A stretch of 64,000 nucleotides of DNA from Pseudomonadota bacterium. GTDB taxonomy: Bacteria; Desulfobacterota; Desulfobulbia; Desulfobulbales; JAHJIY01. Made by a program: the position numbers and the translations under genes. Each line of letters begins with the position of its first letter. Within the stretch, counting starts at the first letter, position 1. The notes beneath the pieces were generated by a model. That model was not told where the DNA came from, did no database searches, and saw only the letters and a program-made list of their open reading frames with translations. This document shows, piece after piece, positions 18,096 to 27,130 of this stretch. Location: contig JAHJIY010000013.1 in the NCBI GenBank assembly GCA_018823175.1, forward strand, positions 28,329-92,328. The letters are read 5' to 3'.

Positions 18096-19225
18096 TGCAG
18101 ATGCTGCCGGATTTACACTCCGGCGGCGTTGAGCGCGGCACCCTGGAACTGGGTTCTTATTTATCCCAAAGGGGCCACCGGTCCATCGTGATCTCCAACG
18201 GAGGTCGGCTGGTTCCTCGTCTTGAACAGGAAGGCAGCAGTCATCTCTGCTGGCCGGTCGGCAAAAAAAGTCCGGCCACCTTCAAATATCTGCTGCCGCT
18301 TCGAAAATTCCTGCTGGAGCAGAAGGTTGATATCCTGCACCTGCGCTCAAGGGTCCCGGCCTGGCTCGGTTATCTCGCCTGGCTCAGTATCCCGCCCGCC
18401 AAAAGACCAACCCTGATCACCACCTTTCATGGCTTTTATTCAATCAACAAGTACAGCGCCATTATGACCAAAGGGGAAAGGGTAATCGCAATTTCCCGAA
18501 CTATTGCCCAGCACATCAAAGAAAATTATCACATCCAGGCGGAAAAAATAGTAACTATACATCGCGGGGTTGATATCGATGCCTTTGATCCGGCAAAAGT
18601 ATCTGAAGAGAGACTGACGATTTTACAAAAACAATGGCGTATTTCCGGCAATCCAACCCCGATCATCATGCTACCCGGCAGGATCTCGCCCTGGAAGGGG
18701 CATGATATCTTGATTCAGGCCCTGGCTGAGTTGAAAGATCTGGCCTGGACTGCGGTTTTTATCGGCGATCCGGCCGGCAATCCACGCCTCACCGATAATT
18801 TAAAAGAGATGCTCCAAAAATATCATTTAACCAGGAGGGTTAAATTTGTCGGCCATTGTGATGACATGCCCGCCGCCTATCTGCTGGCCGATCTCGTGGT
18901 CTCGGCCGCCTCGACTGAACCGGAAGCCTTTGGCCGGGTCTCGGTTGAAGCGGCGGCCATGGGCAAACCGGTAATCGCTTCCGCCCATGGCGGTAGCCTG
19001 GAGACAGTGCTGCCGGGGAAAACCGGCTGGCTGGTCAAGCCAAACAATGCCCACAGTCTTGCCAAGGCCCTGGCCCCGGCAATTGTCGACCATGATCTGC
19101 GCCGGAAACTCGGTCGGCAGGGACAAGACTGGGTGAGAAATAATTTCACGGTGGCCGGCATGTGCGCCAAAACCCTGACTCTATACGAAGAATTATTATT
19201 GAAGAGAAAAGTAAATAGTGAATAG
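18071..19225 (+). CDS. GT4-family glycosyltransferase
   Basis: A 384-residue GT-B glycosyltransferase. The N-terminal domain has LHSGGVERGTLELGSYL, the acceptor-side motif of many LPS and capsule transferases. The C-terminal GT4 domain has PGRISPWKGHDILI and the EX7E nucleotide-sugar motif in EAFGRVSVEAAAMGKPVIAS. I chose ATG 18071, which gives the normal start and a 25-base overlap with the ELM1-like gene; the open frame extends to a TTG at 18047. It probably adds a sugar to LPS core or O-antigen; donor and acceptor cannot be read from the sequence. Confidence 0.82.
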   Translation: MVAGKITVVQMLPDLHSGGVERGTLELGSYLSQRGHRSIVISNGGRLVPRLEQEGSSHLCWPVGKKSPATFKYLLPLRKFLLEQKVDILHLRSRVPAWLGYLAWLSIPPAKRPTLITTFHGFYSINKYSAIMTKGERVIAISRTIAQHIKENYHIQAEKIVTIHRGVDIDAFDPAKVSEERLTILQKQWRISGNPTPIIMLPGRISPWKGHDILIQALAELKDLAWTAVFIGDPAGNPRLTDNLKEMLQKYHLTRRVKFVGHCDDMPAAYLLADLVVSAASTEPEAFGRVSVEAAAMGKPVIASAHGGSLETVLPGKTGWLVKPNNAHSLAKALAPAIVDHDLRRKLGRQGQDWVRNNFTVAGMCAKTLTLYEELLLKRKVNSE

Positions 19226-19305
19226 TAAATAGTAATGAGTGAATAGTATCGAGTTTTTACCACTTGTCACTTTTCACGATTCACTCGTCACTCTTCACTT
19301 GTCAC
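19207..19305. repeat. Short degenerate repeat block shared with the rlmB upstream region
   Basis: Repeated words of the form AGTAAATAGTGAATAG, then after a short gap TTGTCACTTTTCACGATTCACTCGTCAC, so the block is also roughly an inverted repeat. The 18 bases AGTAATGAGTGAATAGTA at 19231-19248 recur exactly on the other strand at 54405-54422 upstream of rlmB. The block starts inside the end of the preceding gene and fills the gap to the next. Confidence 0.55.
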
Positions 19306-19331
19306 AAATAAACCAAAATGCTGGAAACAAG

Positions 19332-20423
19332 ATGAACATCCTGATGATCTCAATGGACTTTCCGCCCACCGTCGGCGGGATTTCGGCCCATGTCTATGAA
19401 CTGTCAAATACCCTGGCAAAGGCCGGCCACCAGGTAACGGTCCTGGCCCGGGAGCTTAAAGACGGTCAGAGCTATCCGCCCTTGAGCAATATCAAACTGC
19501 ACACAATCAAACTCCAACTGATCAGCCCCTTGTACGGCCTGCAGATCACCCGCAAGATCAAAAAACTTTTGCCGGCAGTAAAACCCGACATCATTCATAT
19601 CCACGGCATGGGCCCGCTGGAATGGTACAATATTAAATCGGTGCCGCTGGTCTACACCAATCACACCTCCGGATACCTGAAAAGGATCAAAAAAGGCGGC
19701 ATCAGGCGGATGGCGCTGTTAAAAAGACTATTCAAAAAACCCGACCTTTTTCTCGCCCCCAGCCGGGAACTGCTGGAGACCCCCTTTCCGGTCGCCGCCC
19801 CCAAGGTCTTTATCTCAAACGGGATCGACGCCAAAAAATACCAATTCAACCAAGAGCAGCGGCAAACCTTGCGCAAAGAGCTGGGAATTGAAGAACTGCA
19901 ACCACTGGGGATTTTGACCAGAAGACTGGTTGAAAAAAACGGAGTGGCCTTTCTGGCCAAGGCAACCAAACACCTAAAAAATCAAAACTTGCGCCTGCTA
20001 CTGATTGGCGACGGTCCGGAACGACCAGTCATTGAGCGTGAACTATCCCACCATTTTGCCGGCCGTTTCCAGATGCTCGGTTCAATGACCCACGATGCCA
20101 TTGTCCCCTTTTATTCGGCCGCCGACTTTTCGATCCTGCCATCATTAATGGAGGCGACCAGCATCAGCGGTCTGGAGGCCATGGCCTCGGGCCTGCCCTT
20201 ACTCGGCACCAACGTCGGCGGCATCCCTGAACTTATCGAAAACGAGGGTAATGGCCTTTTATGCCGCCCGGCCGACGAGAAGGATCTGGCCGAAAAAATT
20301 GATCTTCTGCTGACCATGGATCTCAAAAAATTAGGCGCCCGGTCCCGGGAGCTGGTCGAGGAAAAATTTGACTGGCAACAGATCGCCCAGCAGACTATCA
20401 CCGCCTACGAGAGCGTCTTATGA
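19332..20423 (+). CDS. GT4-family glycosyltransferase
   Basis: A 363-residue GT-B enzyme. ATG 19332 is used because [20 protein letters not shown] is the usual start of this family; the frame is open further upstream only through the repeat block. The C-terminal domain has [20 protein letters not shown] (EX7E-like) and [15 protein letters not shown]. It is probably an LPS or exopolysaccharide glycosyltransferase. The wecB start overlaps its stop by four bases (ATGA), indicating coupled translation and perhaps a shared pathway using N-acetylated hexosamines. Confidence 0.82.
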   Translation: MNILMISMDFPPTVGGISAHVYELSNTLAKAGHQVTVLARELKDGQSYPPLSNIKLHTIKLQLISPLYGLQITRKIKKLLPAVKPDIIHIHGMGPLEWYNIKSVPLVYTNHTSGYLKRIKKGGIRRMALLKRLFKKPDLFLAPSRELLETPFPVAAPKVFISNGIDAKKYQFNQEQRQTLRKELGIEELQPLGILTRRLVEKNGVAFLAKATKHLKNQNLRLLLIGDGPERPVIERELSHHFAGRFQMLGSMTHDAIVPFYSAADFSILPSLMEATSISGLEAMASGLPLLGTNVGGIPELIENEGNGLLCRPADEKDLAEKIDLLLTMDLKKLGARSRELVEEKFDWQQIAQQTITAYESVL

Positions 20424-21568
20424 AAAAAGTACTGATCGTGTTCGGCACCAGACCAGAGGCCATAAAAATGGCCCCGGTGATCAAAGAGCTTGAAAAATAT
20501 CCGACTGAAATCGAACTAAAGGTGTGCGTTACCGCCCAACACCGGGAAATGCTTGATCAGATTCTGCAAGTATTTGCAATTTCGCCTGATTACGATCTGA
20601 ATATCATGCAGAGCAACCAGGACATTTATGACATCACGATCAATGTCCTGGCCAAGATGAAAGGGGTGCTGGCCGAAGCCAAACCTGACCTGGTGCTGGT
20701 CCATGGCGACACCACCACAACCTTTGCCGCTTCCCTGGCCGCCTTTTATCAGCAGATCGCGGTCGGACACGTGGAAGGCGGTTTACGGACCCATAACATC
20801 TACTCACCATTCCCGGAAGAAATGAATCGGCAGCTGGCCTCCCGACTCGCCAGATTCCACTTTGCCCCAACTGCCGCCAACCGAGACAATCTCCTGAAAG
20901 AAGGAATTCCCGCCGAGCGGATCATCATCACCGGCAATACCGTAATTGACGCCTTGCTGATGATGCTGGCCAAAATTCAAAACAACCCGACCCTGCAGGC
21001 GGCAATCGACCAAACCATGACCCAAAGCGGCTATGACCTACCCGCAGTTACAGCTGACCAAAAAATATTACTGGTCACCGGCCACCGGCGGGAAAACTTT
21101 GGCCAGGGCTTTTTAAACATCTGCGAGGCGTTAAAAGAAATCGCCCACCGCTTCCCTGATCTCGACATCGTTTATCCGGTCCATTTAAATCCCAATGTCC
21201 GGGAACCGGTAAACCGCATTCTGTCGCAGATCAAAAACATCTTCCTGATTGAACCACTGCCGTATGAAGCTTTTCTCCACCTGATGGGAAGATCGACGGT
21301 CATCCTGACTGACAGTGGCGGCATCCAGGAGGAGTCGCCATCTTTATCCATCCCGACCGTGGTGATGCGGGACAACACAGAAAGGCAAGAGGCGGTTGAC
21401 GCCGGCACCGTAAAACTGGTGGGGACCGACAAAAACAAGATTATCAAGGCGGTCAGCGCCCTGCTAAACGATGCCGTCAGCTACCAACAGATGGCAATGG
21501 CCCAAAACCCTTATGGCGATGGCAAGGCAGCGAAAAGAATTGCTGATTTCATCCGCAACCTACCTTAA
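20420..21568 (+). CDS. wecB: UDP-N-acetylglucosamine 2-epimerase (non-hydrolysing)
   Basis: A 382-residue enzyme with the family signatures [17 protein letters not shown] at the N-terminus, [18 protein letters not shown] and DSGGIQEE. It interconverts UDP-GlcNAc and UDP-ManNAc, giving a ManNAc or ManNAcA precursor for O-antigen or enterobacterial-common-antigen-like glycans. The length is normal. Its four-base overlap with the upstream glycosyltransferase suggests that enzyme or a neighbour uses the product. No UDP-ManNAc dehydrogenase is nearby, so the fate of the product is open. Confidence 0.93.
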   Translation: MKKVLIVFGTRPEAIKMAPVIKELEKYPTEIELKVCVTAQHREMLDQILQVFAISPDYDLNIMQSNQDIYDITINVLAKMKGVLAEAKPDLVLVHGDTTTTFAASLAAFYQQIAVGHVEGGLRTHNIYSPFPEEMNRQLASRLARFHFAPTAANRDNLLKEGIPAERIIITGNTVIDALLMMLAKIQNNPTLQAAIDQTMTQSGYDLPAVTADQKILLVTGHRRENFGQGFLNICEALKEIAHRFPDLDIVYPVHLNPNVREPVNRILSQIKNIFLIEPLPYEAFLHLMGRSTVILTDSGGIQEESPSLSIPTVVMRDNTERQEAVDAGTVKLVGTDKNKIIKAVSALLNDAVSYQQMAMAQNPYGDGKAAKRIADFIRNLP

Positions 21569-21595
21569 CGCTAAAATTTCCGGGAAAACAAAAAA

Positions 21596-22480
21596 ATGCC
21601 GATATCGAATAATTCACTGGCCGAGTGGATATGTAAAAAAAGATTTATCCACCGCAGCATCCGGGAATTTCTGACCAAAATCATCGCGCCCCGATTCAAT
21701 GACGGTCACCATTTTGAAACCGACTTCTTCGGTCTGATCTGGCCGGGAATTACCAGCAATTACATCGACTATCAGGTGTTGCTGCGCGGGGCCTATGAAA
21801 AATTCATGCTTTTTTTCATGCGGGATGCCTTTGCCGCGCTGCCCAGGGAAGAGGCAGTCTTTCTCGATGTCGGCGCAAACATTGGGAATCATTCACTTTT
21901 CATGTCAAAATACGCGACGACCGTCCACTCATTTGAGCCATACGCACCGGCCCGAAACATTTTGGAAAATAAGATAAAAATAAATCAGCTAAAAAATATA
22001 ATTGTCCATCCCGTAGGTCTGAGCAGCAAGAATGAAACCATCCCCTTCTACCCGCCCAACCTGGCCAACCTCGGAACCGGCTCCTTTGAAAAGGAGTATT
22101 GCGCCGATAATGAACAGGCAGCCGTTTCGTTAATGGTGGTAGTGGGCGATGAGGAAATAGCAGGAAACAAGATTACCGGAATCAGCCTGATCAAAATTGA
22201 TGTCGAAGGCCATGAACGACAGGTCATTGACGGACTAAACCAGACCATTAAAGACAACCGGCCGATCGTGATTTTTGAATCATCCCCCGCAACCCGGGAC
22301 TCATTGGCCACCTTTGAGAGCATGACCGCCCTCTTTCCGGAGGATTACTCCTTTTATATCTTTGCGCTGAAAAACAAAAAAACCGGCCGTTACCGGCTGG
22401 CCAAAATCACCAGCCTTGATTCATTAAAAAACAACGAAATTATCGCCATGCCCCATGAAAAATTTAACAACTTACAATAA
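21596..22480 (+). CDS. FkbM-family methyltransferase
   Basis: A 294-residue protein. The SAM-binding motif is VFLDVGANIGNHSLFMS at about residue 83, followed by FEPYAPARNILENKI and the family motif LIKIDVEGHERQVIDG. FkbM-type enzymes often O-methylate sugars in polysaccharides, and its location between wecB and the ligase gene suggests methylation of an LPS sugar, perhaps a chain cap. The first 60 residues precede the methyltransferase core and are not recognised. Low lysine-free stretches or odd composition are not evident, so no sign of recent transfer. Confidence 0.8.
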   Translation: MPISNNSLAEWICKKRFIHRSIREFLTKIIAPRFNDGHHFETDFFGLIWPGITSNYIDYQVLLRGAYEKFMLFFMRDAFAALPREEAVFLDVGANIGNHSLFMSKYATTVHSFEPYAPARNILENKIKINQLKNIIVHPVGLSSKNETIPFYPPNLANLGTGSFEKEYCADNEQAAVSLMVVVGDEEIAGNKITGISLIKIDVEGHERQVIDGLNQTIKDNRPIVIFESSPATRDSLATFESMTALFPEDYSFYIFALKNKKTGRYRLAKITSLDSLKNNEIIAMPHEKFNNLQ

Positions 22481-22504
22481 ATAATAACGAAATTTAGACA
22501 AGCC

Positions 22505-23770
22505 ATGTCATCGACAAACCACCAACCAACAGCTACCAGACTGGACAAATTCTGCCTTTATACCGCGGCAGCCTTTCCATGTGCCCTGATCACCAGTAAC
22601 AGCGCCCTTGAGGCAATTATCGCCTTGGTCGGCATCAGCTGGCTGGGCGGGTTAATATTCCAGCGCCGTAATCCTTTTCCCGATCTGCTCAAAGACCCGC
22701 TGGTCCTGCCCTGGCTTGCCTGGTATGGAGCGGTGGTCCTCAGTCTGCTAATAAACGGCCCGGGGAGCAAAGGCTGGGGCCATGACCTCATCCTTTTCAG
22801 GCAACTCCTCTTCATGACCGCCCTGCTGGACATCTCACGCCGAATGCCGATCGCCAGAACTCTGATGATCGGACTGGCGGCCGGATTAGCATGGGTGGCG
22901 ATCAACCTGACGCTATCCTACACGATCGGTCATGACCTGATCGGCAATTCCCTGCTCCATTATCAGAAAAAGAAAACCTCACTGATCGGTCCCATAACCG
23001 GCCTCACCGCTTACGCCGGTCCCCTCTTCTGCTGTTTTGCTTTACTCCGAAAACAACTGAACACCAGGCTCAGAATCCTGGCCATGGCCGTCGGCCTGCT
23101 CTCGTTTTTTCTTCTCTTTTACAGCGGGGTCAGAACCACAATTATTGCCTCTTTCGCCGGACTTGCTGTCGGCCTGCTCTGGCAATTTGGCAGACGATTT
23201 TCGATCAAGAGTCTGACCATAACCGGGATAGCTTGTGTCCTGTTGCTCGGAATTGCCATTCAGAACATCCAGATCGCGCAGATAAATAAAGTGGTCAATC
23301 TGGCCAGCATGTATGACCGGGTCAAGGTCTGGCAGGTATCAACGGCCATGTGGCAAGACAGTCCATGGTTCGGAATCGGGGTCTCTTCGTTCCGGGAAAC
23401 CTATAAAGAAAAAGCCGCGACTTTCCCCCAGGATGACGTGATCATGCCAAACGGCACCATTTTTTCCTGGCATAAAAATACAACCCATGCCCACAACACT
23501 ATCCTGATGTTGCTGGTCTGTACCGGCATCCCTGGCCTGCTGACCTTCCTCTGGTTATTTGGCCGCCTGGCGATTAATTCCATTCGGGTCCAGAATCAAC
23601 ATCCGGAAGTGATTGCGCTTTTGACCGTGTTCATCCTGATCGCCCTGGTCGGCTACAATATCTATCACAGCTGGTATAACGCCCTATTCGCCTATCTGGC
23701 GGCACTAGCCGGCACCCTGTTTGGACCGGCCGGCGGATCCGGAGACCTGGAAAAACTCAGCCATGATTAA
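22505..23770 (+). CDS. O-antigen ligase-like (WaaL/Wzy family) membrane protein
   Basis: A 421-residue protein with about ten to twelve hydrophobic segments and one long periplasmic loop at about residues 260-335, which contains MWQDSPWFGIGVSSFRETY and THAHNTILMLL. This is the layout and loop motif of the Wzy_C O-antigen ligase/polymerase superfamily. It probably joins O-antigen or another sugar chain to lipid A-core on the periplasmic face. Ligase and polymerase cannot be told apart by sequence; absence of other O-antigen polymerisation genes here slightly favours ligase. Its end overlaps the next gene by eight bases. Confidence 0.8.
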   Translation: MSSTNHQPTATRLDKFCLYTAAAFPCALITSNSALEAIIALVGISWLGGLIFQRRNPFPDLLKDPLVLPWLAWYGAVVLSLLINGPGSKGWGHDLILFRQLLFMTALLDISRRMPIARTLMIGLAAGLAWVAINLTLSYTIGHDLIGNSLLHYQKKKTSLIGPITGLTAYAGPLFCCFALLRKQLNTRLRILAMAVGLLSFFLLFYSGVRTTIIASFAGLAVGLLWQFGRRFSIKSLTITGIACVLLLGIAIQNIQIAQINKVVNLASMYDRVKVWQVSTAMWQDSPWFGIGVSSFRETYKEKAATFPQDDVIMPNGTIFSWHKNTTHAHNTILMLLVCTGIPGLLTFLWLFGRLAINSIRVQNQHPEVIALLTVFILIALVGYNIYHSWYNALFAYLAALAGTLFGPAGGSGDLEKLSHD

Positions 23771-24407
23771 GCTTAACAACTCCAACCTCGTCGGCACCGG
23801 CAACGACCGGGTGGTCTACCAGGACCCGACCCATCCGGACCGGTGCATCAAAATTTCCCGTCATCCGGTGGATAAAAGCTACCAGATAAAAGGGCTCCAA
23901 AACCGGCTCCTGTGGTTGGCCCGAGGAAGAGATCTCCGTTATTTTGATCACAACTTCGTCGATGTCCTGACGGCCGAGCTTCTGGAAAAGAGAAACAACC
24001 AGAGGGTCTTTGATCATCTGCCCCGCTGCTTTGGCTTTGTCGATACCGACCTTGGCCCCGGCGTATCCTGGGAGACCATCCGCAACAGTGACAATTCGCC
24101 ATGCATCTCGCTCAAGGACTGTTACCATCAGCCCGGAATTCTGGGAGAAAATGAAACGGAATTACTAAAAATTGCGCTGAATGAATTCTTTGCCTGGCAG
24201 CTGGACAATCATATAATGCTTCGGGAAATCGCCTTTACCAACACCCTGGTTCGCCGAAATGAAGACGGCAGCATCCGGCTCTATCATATTGACGCCATCG
24301 GCTGTGTTGACATTATCCCTCTGGCCCTTTATTTTAATGGAATTGCCGGACTACGGATCAGAAGCAAGATCTTCCGGTTCAAGAAGAAACTGCCCTGGTT
24401 TAAATAG
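23763..24407 (+). CDS. YrbL-like kinase-fold protein
   Basis: A 214-residue protein resembling the YrbL family (PhoP-regulated, protein-kinase-like fold). Landmarks are LVGTGNDRVVYQDPTHPDRC at the N-terminus, the following CIKI, which supplies the lysine of the nucleotide site, and REIAFTNTLVRR and YHIDAIG near the C-terminus in place of the kinase HxD and DFG regions. In this cluster a sugar or LPS kinase role, like the Kdo/heptose kinases WaaP and InaA, is plausible but unproven. ATG 23763 overlaps the ligase gene, so the two are translationally coupled. Confidence 0.68.
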   Translation: MIKLNNSNLVGTGNDRVVYQDPTHPDRCIKISRHPVDKSYQIKGLQNRLLWLARGRDLRYFDHNFVDVLTAELLEKRNNQRVFDHLPRCFGFVDTDLGPGVSWETIRNSDNSPCISLKDCYHQPGILGENETELLKIALNEFFAWQLDNHIMLREIAFTNTLVRRNEDGSIRLYHIDAIGCVDIIPLALYFNGIAGLRIRSKIFRFKKKLPWFK

Positions 24408-24492
24408 ATGACTAAGTCTTCCGCTGTTAACGATCAGATTTCAACCTAAAATGTTATTTCTTTATAAATTATAAGCCACCGAAGGAAACAAG

Positions 24493-24660
24493 ATGATATC
24501 CCAAGACCTGTTGGACATTCTGGCCTGCCCGCAATGCAAAGGGGCCCTGAAATTGACCGAAAAAAATGACGGCCTGATCTGTGAAAAATGCAAACTGCTT
24601 TACGAGATCAAGGAAGACATCCCGATCATGCTGGTGGACGAGGCAAAAAAGATTGATTGA
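24493..24660 (+). CDS. Trm112-like small zinc-ribbon protein
   Basis: A 55-residue protein (MISQDLLDILACPQCKG at the start). It has two CxxC pairs (CPQC and CEKC) and the Trm112 pattern with DIPIMLVDEA at the end. The E. coli relative is YcaR, encoded next to kdsB; here kdsB follows one gene later. In eukaryotes and archaea Trm112 activates methyltransferases; the role of the bacterial short form is uncertain. The stop is TGA in the same frame as the next gene, but the family normally ends here, so readthrough is unlikely. Confidence 0.82.
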   Translation: MISQDLLDILACPQCKGALKLTEKNDGLICEKCKLLYEIKEDIPIMLVDEAKKID

Positions 24661-24738
24661 CCGCAAGTAATTCCGGTCAGCAAAACCCGCATACTTTTCA
24701 AGCAATCAATAGCGCGGACTACTCATATTTTTTCCGAC

Positions 24739-25581
24739 ATGAAAGAACAATTTTCCCAGACCATTTCCCGCTGTTTTGTCAACGCCCCCTTTGACCGGCT
24801 GCGGCAGGACCTGCTTGCCAAATTTATCGAAAACCGCCTGCAGCCGGAGATCGGCCTGGAAGGTGATTGCCTCTACAACTGTTCCCGTCAGGACTTCAAG
24901 GATCTCGCCCGGACCTTTCAAGCAGAAGGCCTCGCCTGCACGATCCACGCCCCATTCTATGACCTCTCGCCCGGTGCTTCCGATCAATACATCAGACAAT
25001 CCAGCCTCAATAAATTGAAAAAATCCTTCGAACTAATCGAGGTTTTCAAACCACAATCCATCGTCTGTCATCTCTCCTACGAAGAGAACAAACACGGCTT
25101 CAAGCAAGACGACTGGCTCAAATATTCAATTGAGACCTGGCAGGAACTGCTGGAGATCGCTGGACAATATCAAACCCCGATGATGCTTGAAAACACCTAC
25201 GAAACCGAGCCCAAACAGCACCAAAATATCTTGGCGGCGCTCGACTCGCCCTACGCCCGCTTCTGCCTGGATGTCGGCCACACCCTGGCCTTTGCCCGCA
25301 CTTCCTGGCAGGAATGGCTGCCGGCGCTTACGCCCTGGCTGGGTCAACTCCATCTGCATGACAACATGGGAGATATGGACAACCACCTGGCCATCGGTCA
25401 TGGCATCTTTGACTTTGCGGGATTATTTGATTATCTCCGGCAGAATGATCTCTCGCCGATCATGACCATGGAACCGCATCACGAAGAGCAATTATGGGAC
25501 AGTATCGCGGCCCTCGACAAACTATTGTTTGACAAAACACCGTTAACCAGCCCGCCTCACTCCACAAAAAATCAGCCATAA
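24739..25581 (+). CDS. AP-endonuclease-2/xylose-isomerase-fold TIM-barrel protein
   Basis: A 280-residue TIM-barrel protein of the sugar phosphate isomerase/epimerase group. Metal-binding motifs are visible: IHAPFY, MMLENTYE, FCLDVGHT, LHLHDNMGDMDNHLAIGHG and TMEPHH, in the usual order of His/Glu/Asp ligands. The substrate is unknown; members of this fold include isomerases, AP endonucleases and phosphodiesterases. It lies between the Trm112-like gene and kdsB, so a role in sugar metabolism is possible but not shown. Confidence 0.7.
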   Translation: MKEQFSQTISRCFVNAPFDRLRQDLLAKFIENRLQPEIGLEGDCLYNCSRQDFKDLARTFQAEGLACTIHAPFYDLSPGASDQYIRQSSLNKLKKSFELIEVFKPQSIVCHLSYEENKHGFKQDDWLKYSIETWQELLEIAGQYQTPMMLENTYETEPKQHQNILAALDSPYARFCLDVGHTLAFARTSWQEWLPALTPWLGQLHLHDNMGDMDNHLAIGHGIFDFAGLFDYLRQNDLSPIMTMEPHHEEQLWDSIAALDKLLFDKTPLTSPPHSTKNQP

Positions 25582-25709
25582 AATTGGGTGTTTTCTGGAA
25601 ATAATGGTATGTTATCAACTTTTCGATGCAATTTCAGGTTGCCTTGGAGATTGTCTTTTACACTACTTCAGGTTCCCTTTTAACCTTCTTAGCCAAAACA
25701 AGATACTTG

Positions 25710-26462
25710 ATGACCACTCTACCCAAATGTTACGGCATTATCCCGACCCGCTACGCCTCCTCCCGCTTTGAGGGCAAGCCTCTGGCCCTTATCCTCGGCA
25801 AGCCGATGATCTGGCATGTTTACACCCGGGCCCGGCAATGTCCGGAGCTTGAACAGGTGGTGCTGGCCACCGACGATGACCGGATCTTTAACACGGCCAG
25901 ACAACTGGAGATCCCGGTCCTGATGACCAGCCCGGACCATTCGTGCGGCACCGAGCGGGTCCTTGAGGCGGCACAGATCCTTAAGGTCCCGGCGGATGGG
26001 GTCATCCTTAATATTCAAGGTGACGAACCTTCGCTAGCACCGGAGATGCTCAGTGAGCTTCTTGGCCCATTCTCCGACTCGGCGGTACAAGTGACCACCC
26101 TGGCCCATGAAATCACCCTTGAGCAAGCCAAAAATCCCGATCTGGTCAAAGTAGTGCTGGCCCATGACCACAAAGCCCTTTACTTCTCCCGCTCCCCCAT
26201 CCCCTATCCCCGCGACCACAAAGACGGACCATATCTTGGCCACATCGGCCTTTACGGTTTTCGAATGAAGACCCTGGAAAAATTTGTCGGCCTGAAAAAA
26301 GGTGCCCTTGAACAACGGGAAAAACTCGAACAACTCCGCCTCCTTGAGCATGGCATTTCGATCCAGGTAGTGCCGACCAGCTATCAGGGTTACGGGGTCG
26401 ACCGTCCCGAAGATATCGCGGTGGTGGAAGAAATCTTGAAAAAATCAGCTTCAGCGGCTTAA
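25710..26462 (+). CDS. kdsB: 3-deoxy-manno-octulosonate cytidylyltransferase
   Basis: A 250-residue enzyme that activates Kdo as CMP-Kdo for lipid A-Kdo assembly. The N-terminus has [20 protein letters not shown], the nucleotide-binding region, followed by LATDDDRI, the catalytic-region [20 protein letters not shown] and HIGLYGF. ATG 25710 gives the normal length; the open frame upstream is not family-like. This confirms the msbA-kdsB stretch as an LPS cluster, although other Kdo genes are not here. Confidence 0.94.
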   Translation: MTTLPKCYGIIPTRYASSRFEGKPLALILGKPMIWHVYTRARQCPELEQVVLATDDDRIFNTARQLEIPVLMTSPDHSCGTERVLEAAQILKVPADGVILNIQGDEPSLAPEMLSELLGPFSDSAVQVTTLAHEITLEQAKNPDLVKVVLAHDHKALYFSRSPIPYPRDHKDGPYLGHIGLYGFRMKTLEKFVGLKKGALEQREKLEQLRLLEHGISIQVVPTSYQGYGVDRPEDIAVVEEILKKSASAA

Positions 26463-26491
26463 AATATTCAAATAAACATGGAGGGAATTTC

Positions 26492-27106
26492 ATGGGCATA
26501 GCAATTCGACTGATCACATTAACAACTGTTCTTATCATGAGCCTGGGCGTTGCCGGATGTACGGTCTCGACCCGCACGGTCGATGCAGACGAAGAAGTGG
26601 TCTACGATGAAGGTTATAATTTTTCCGACAAAAAAAATATCGTCGCTGCTCTGACCAACTCCCTCTTGACCAAAAAACCTCTGGTCTCCGCCAGTGACCG
26701 GCCGATTATTGTGGTCTACGGCATTGCCAACCGGACCAATGAGCATATCAGCACCGACGGCATCAGTGATGATCTCCGTCAAGCCTTGCTTGAGAGCGGC
26801 AAACTTCGTTTCATCAACAAAGAACAGCGCGAGAATATCGCCCGCGAAGCGGATTATCAATACGGGAGCAGGGTGGCGCCTGAGACCAGGATCCAGATGG
26901 CAAGGCAGACCGGGGCCAAATACATGCTCACCGGCACCCTCCGTTCCATCGACAAGGAACAACCCCGCCAGGTCCGGTTAAAGAAAAAAGTCCTTAAATA
27001 TTACAGCTTGAATCTTGAACTGACCGACCTTGAGACCAGTCTCATTGAATGGGCCGACAAAACCGAAGTTATCCGGGAGGCCTCAAAGCCTTTTATCGGC
27101 TGGTAA
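26492..27106 (+). CDS. LpoB-like penicillin-binding-protein activator lipoprotein
   Basis: A 204-residue lipoprotein. The signal sequence ends in a lipobox, LGVAGC, with the acylated cysteine at C23. The mature domain (about 55-185) matches the LpoB/CsgG-like fold: RPIIVVYGIANRTNEHISTD, LLESGKLRFINKEQR and YMLTGTLRSID. LpoB is an outer-membrane activator of PBP1b in enterobacteria; in this lineage function is inferred. A ribosome site, GGAGGG, lies just upstream. The lipoprotein gene that follows starts 24 bases later. Confidence 0.8.
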   Translation: MGIAIRLITLTTVLIMSLGVAGCTVSTRTVDADEEVVYDEGYNFSDKKNIVAALTNSLLTKKPLVSASDRPIIVVYGIANRTNEHISTDGISDDLRQALLESGKLRFINKEQRENIAREADYQYGSRVAPETRIQMARQTGAKYMLTGTLRSIDKEQPRQVRLKKKVLKYYSLNLELTDLETSLIEWADKTEVIREASKPFIGW

Positions 27107-27130
27107 TAAAACTTGCCCGGCCCCGACCCC

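Noticed and set aside
24493..25581. Trm112-like gene ends in TGA in the same frame as the next gene, so a fusion through selenocysteine seemed possible.
   Set aside because: The 55-residue protein is already full length for the family, the bases between are not protein-like, and no cysteine position or hairpin fits.
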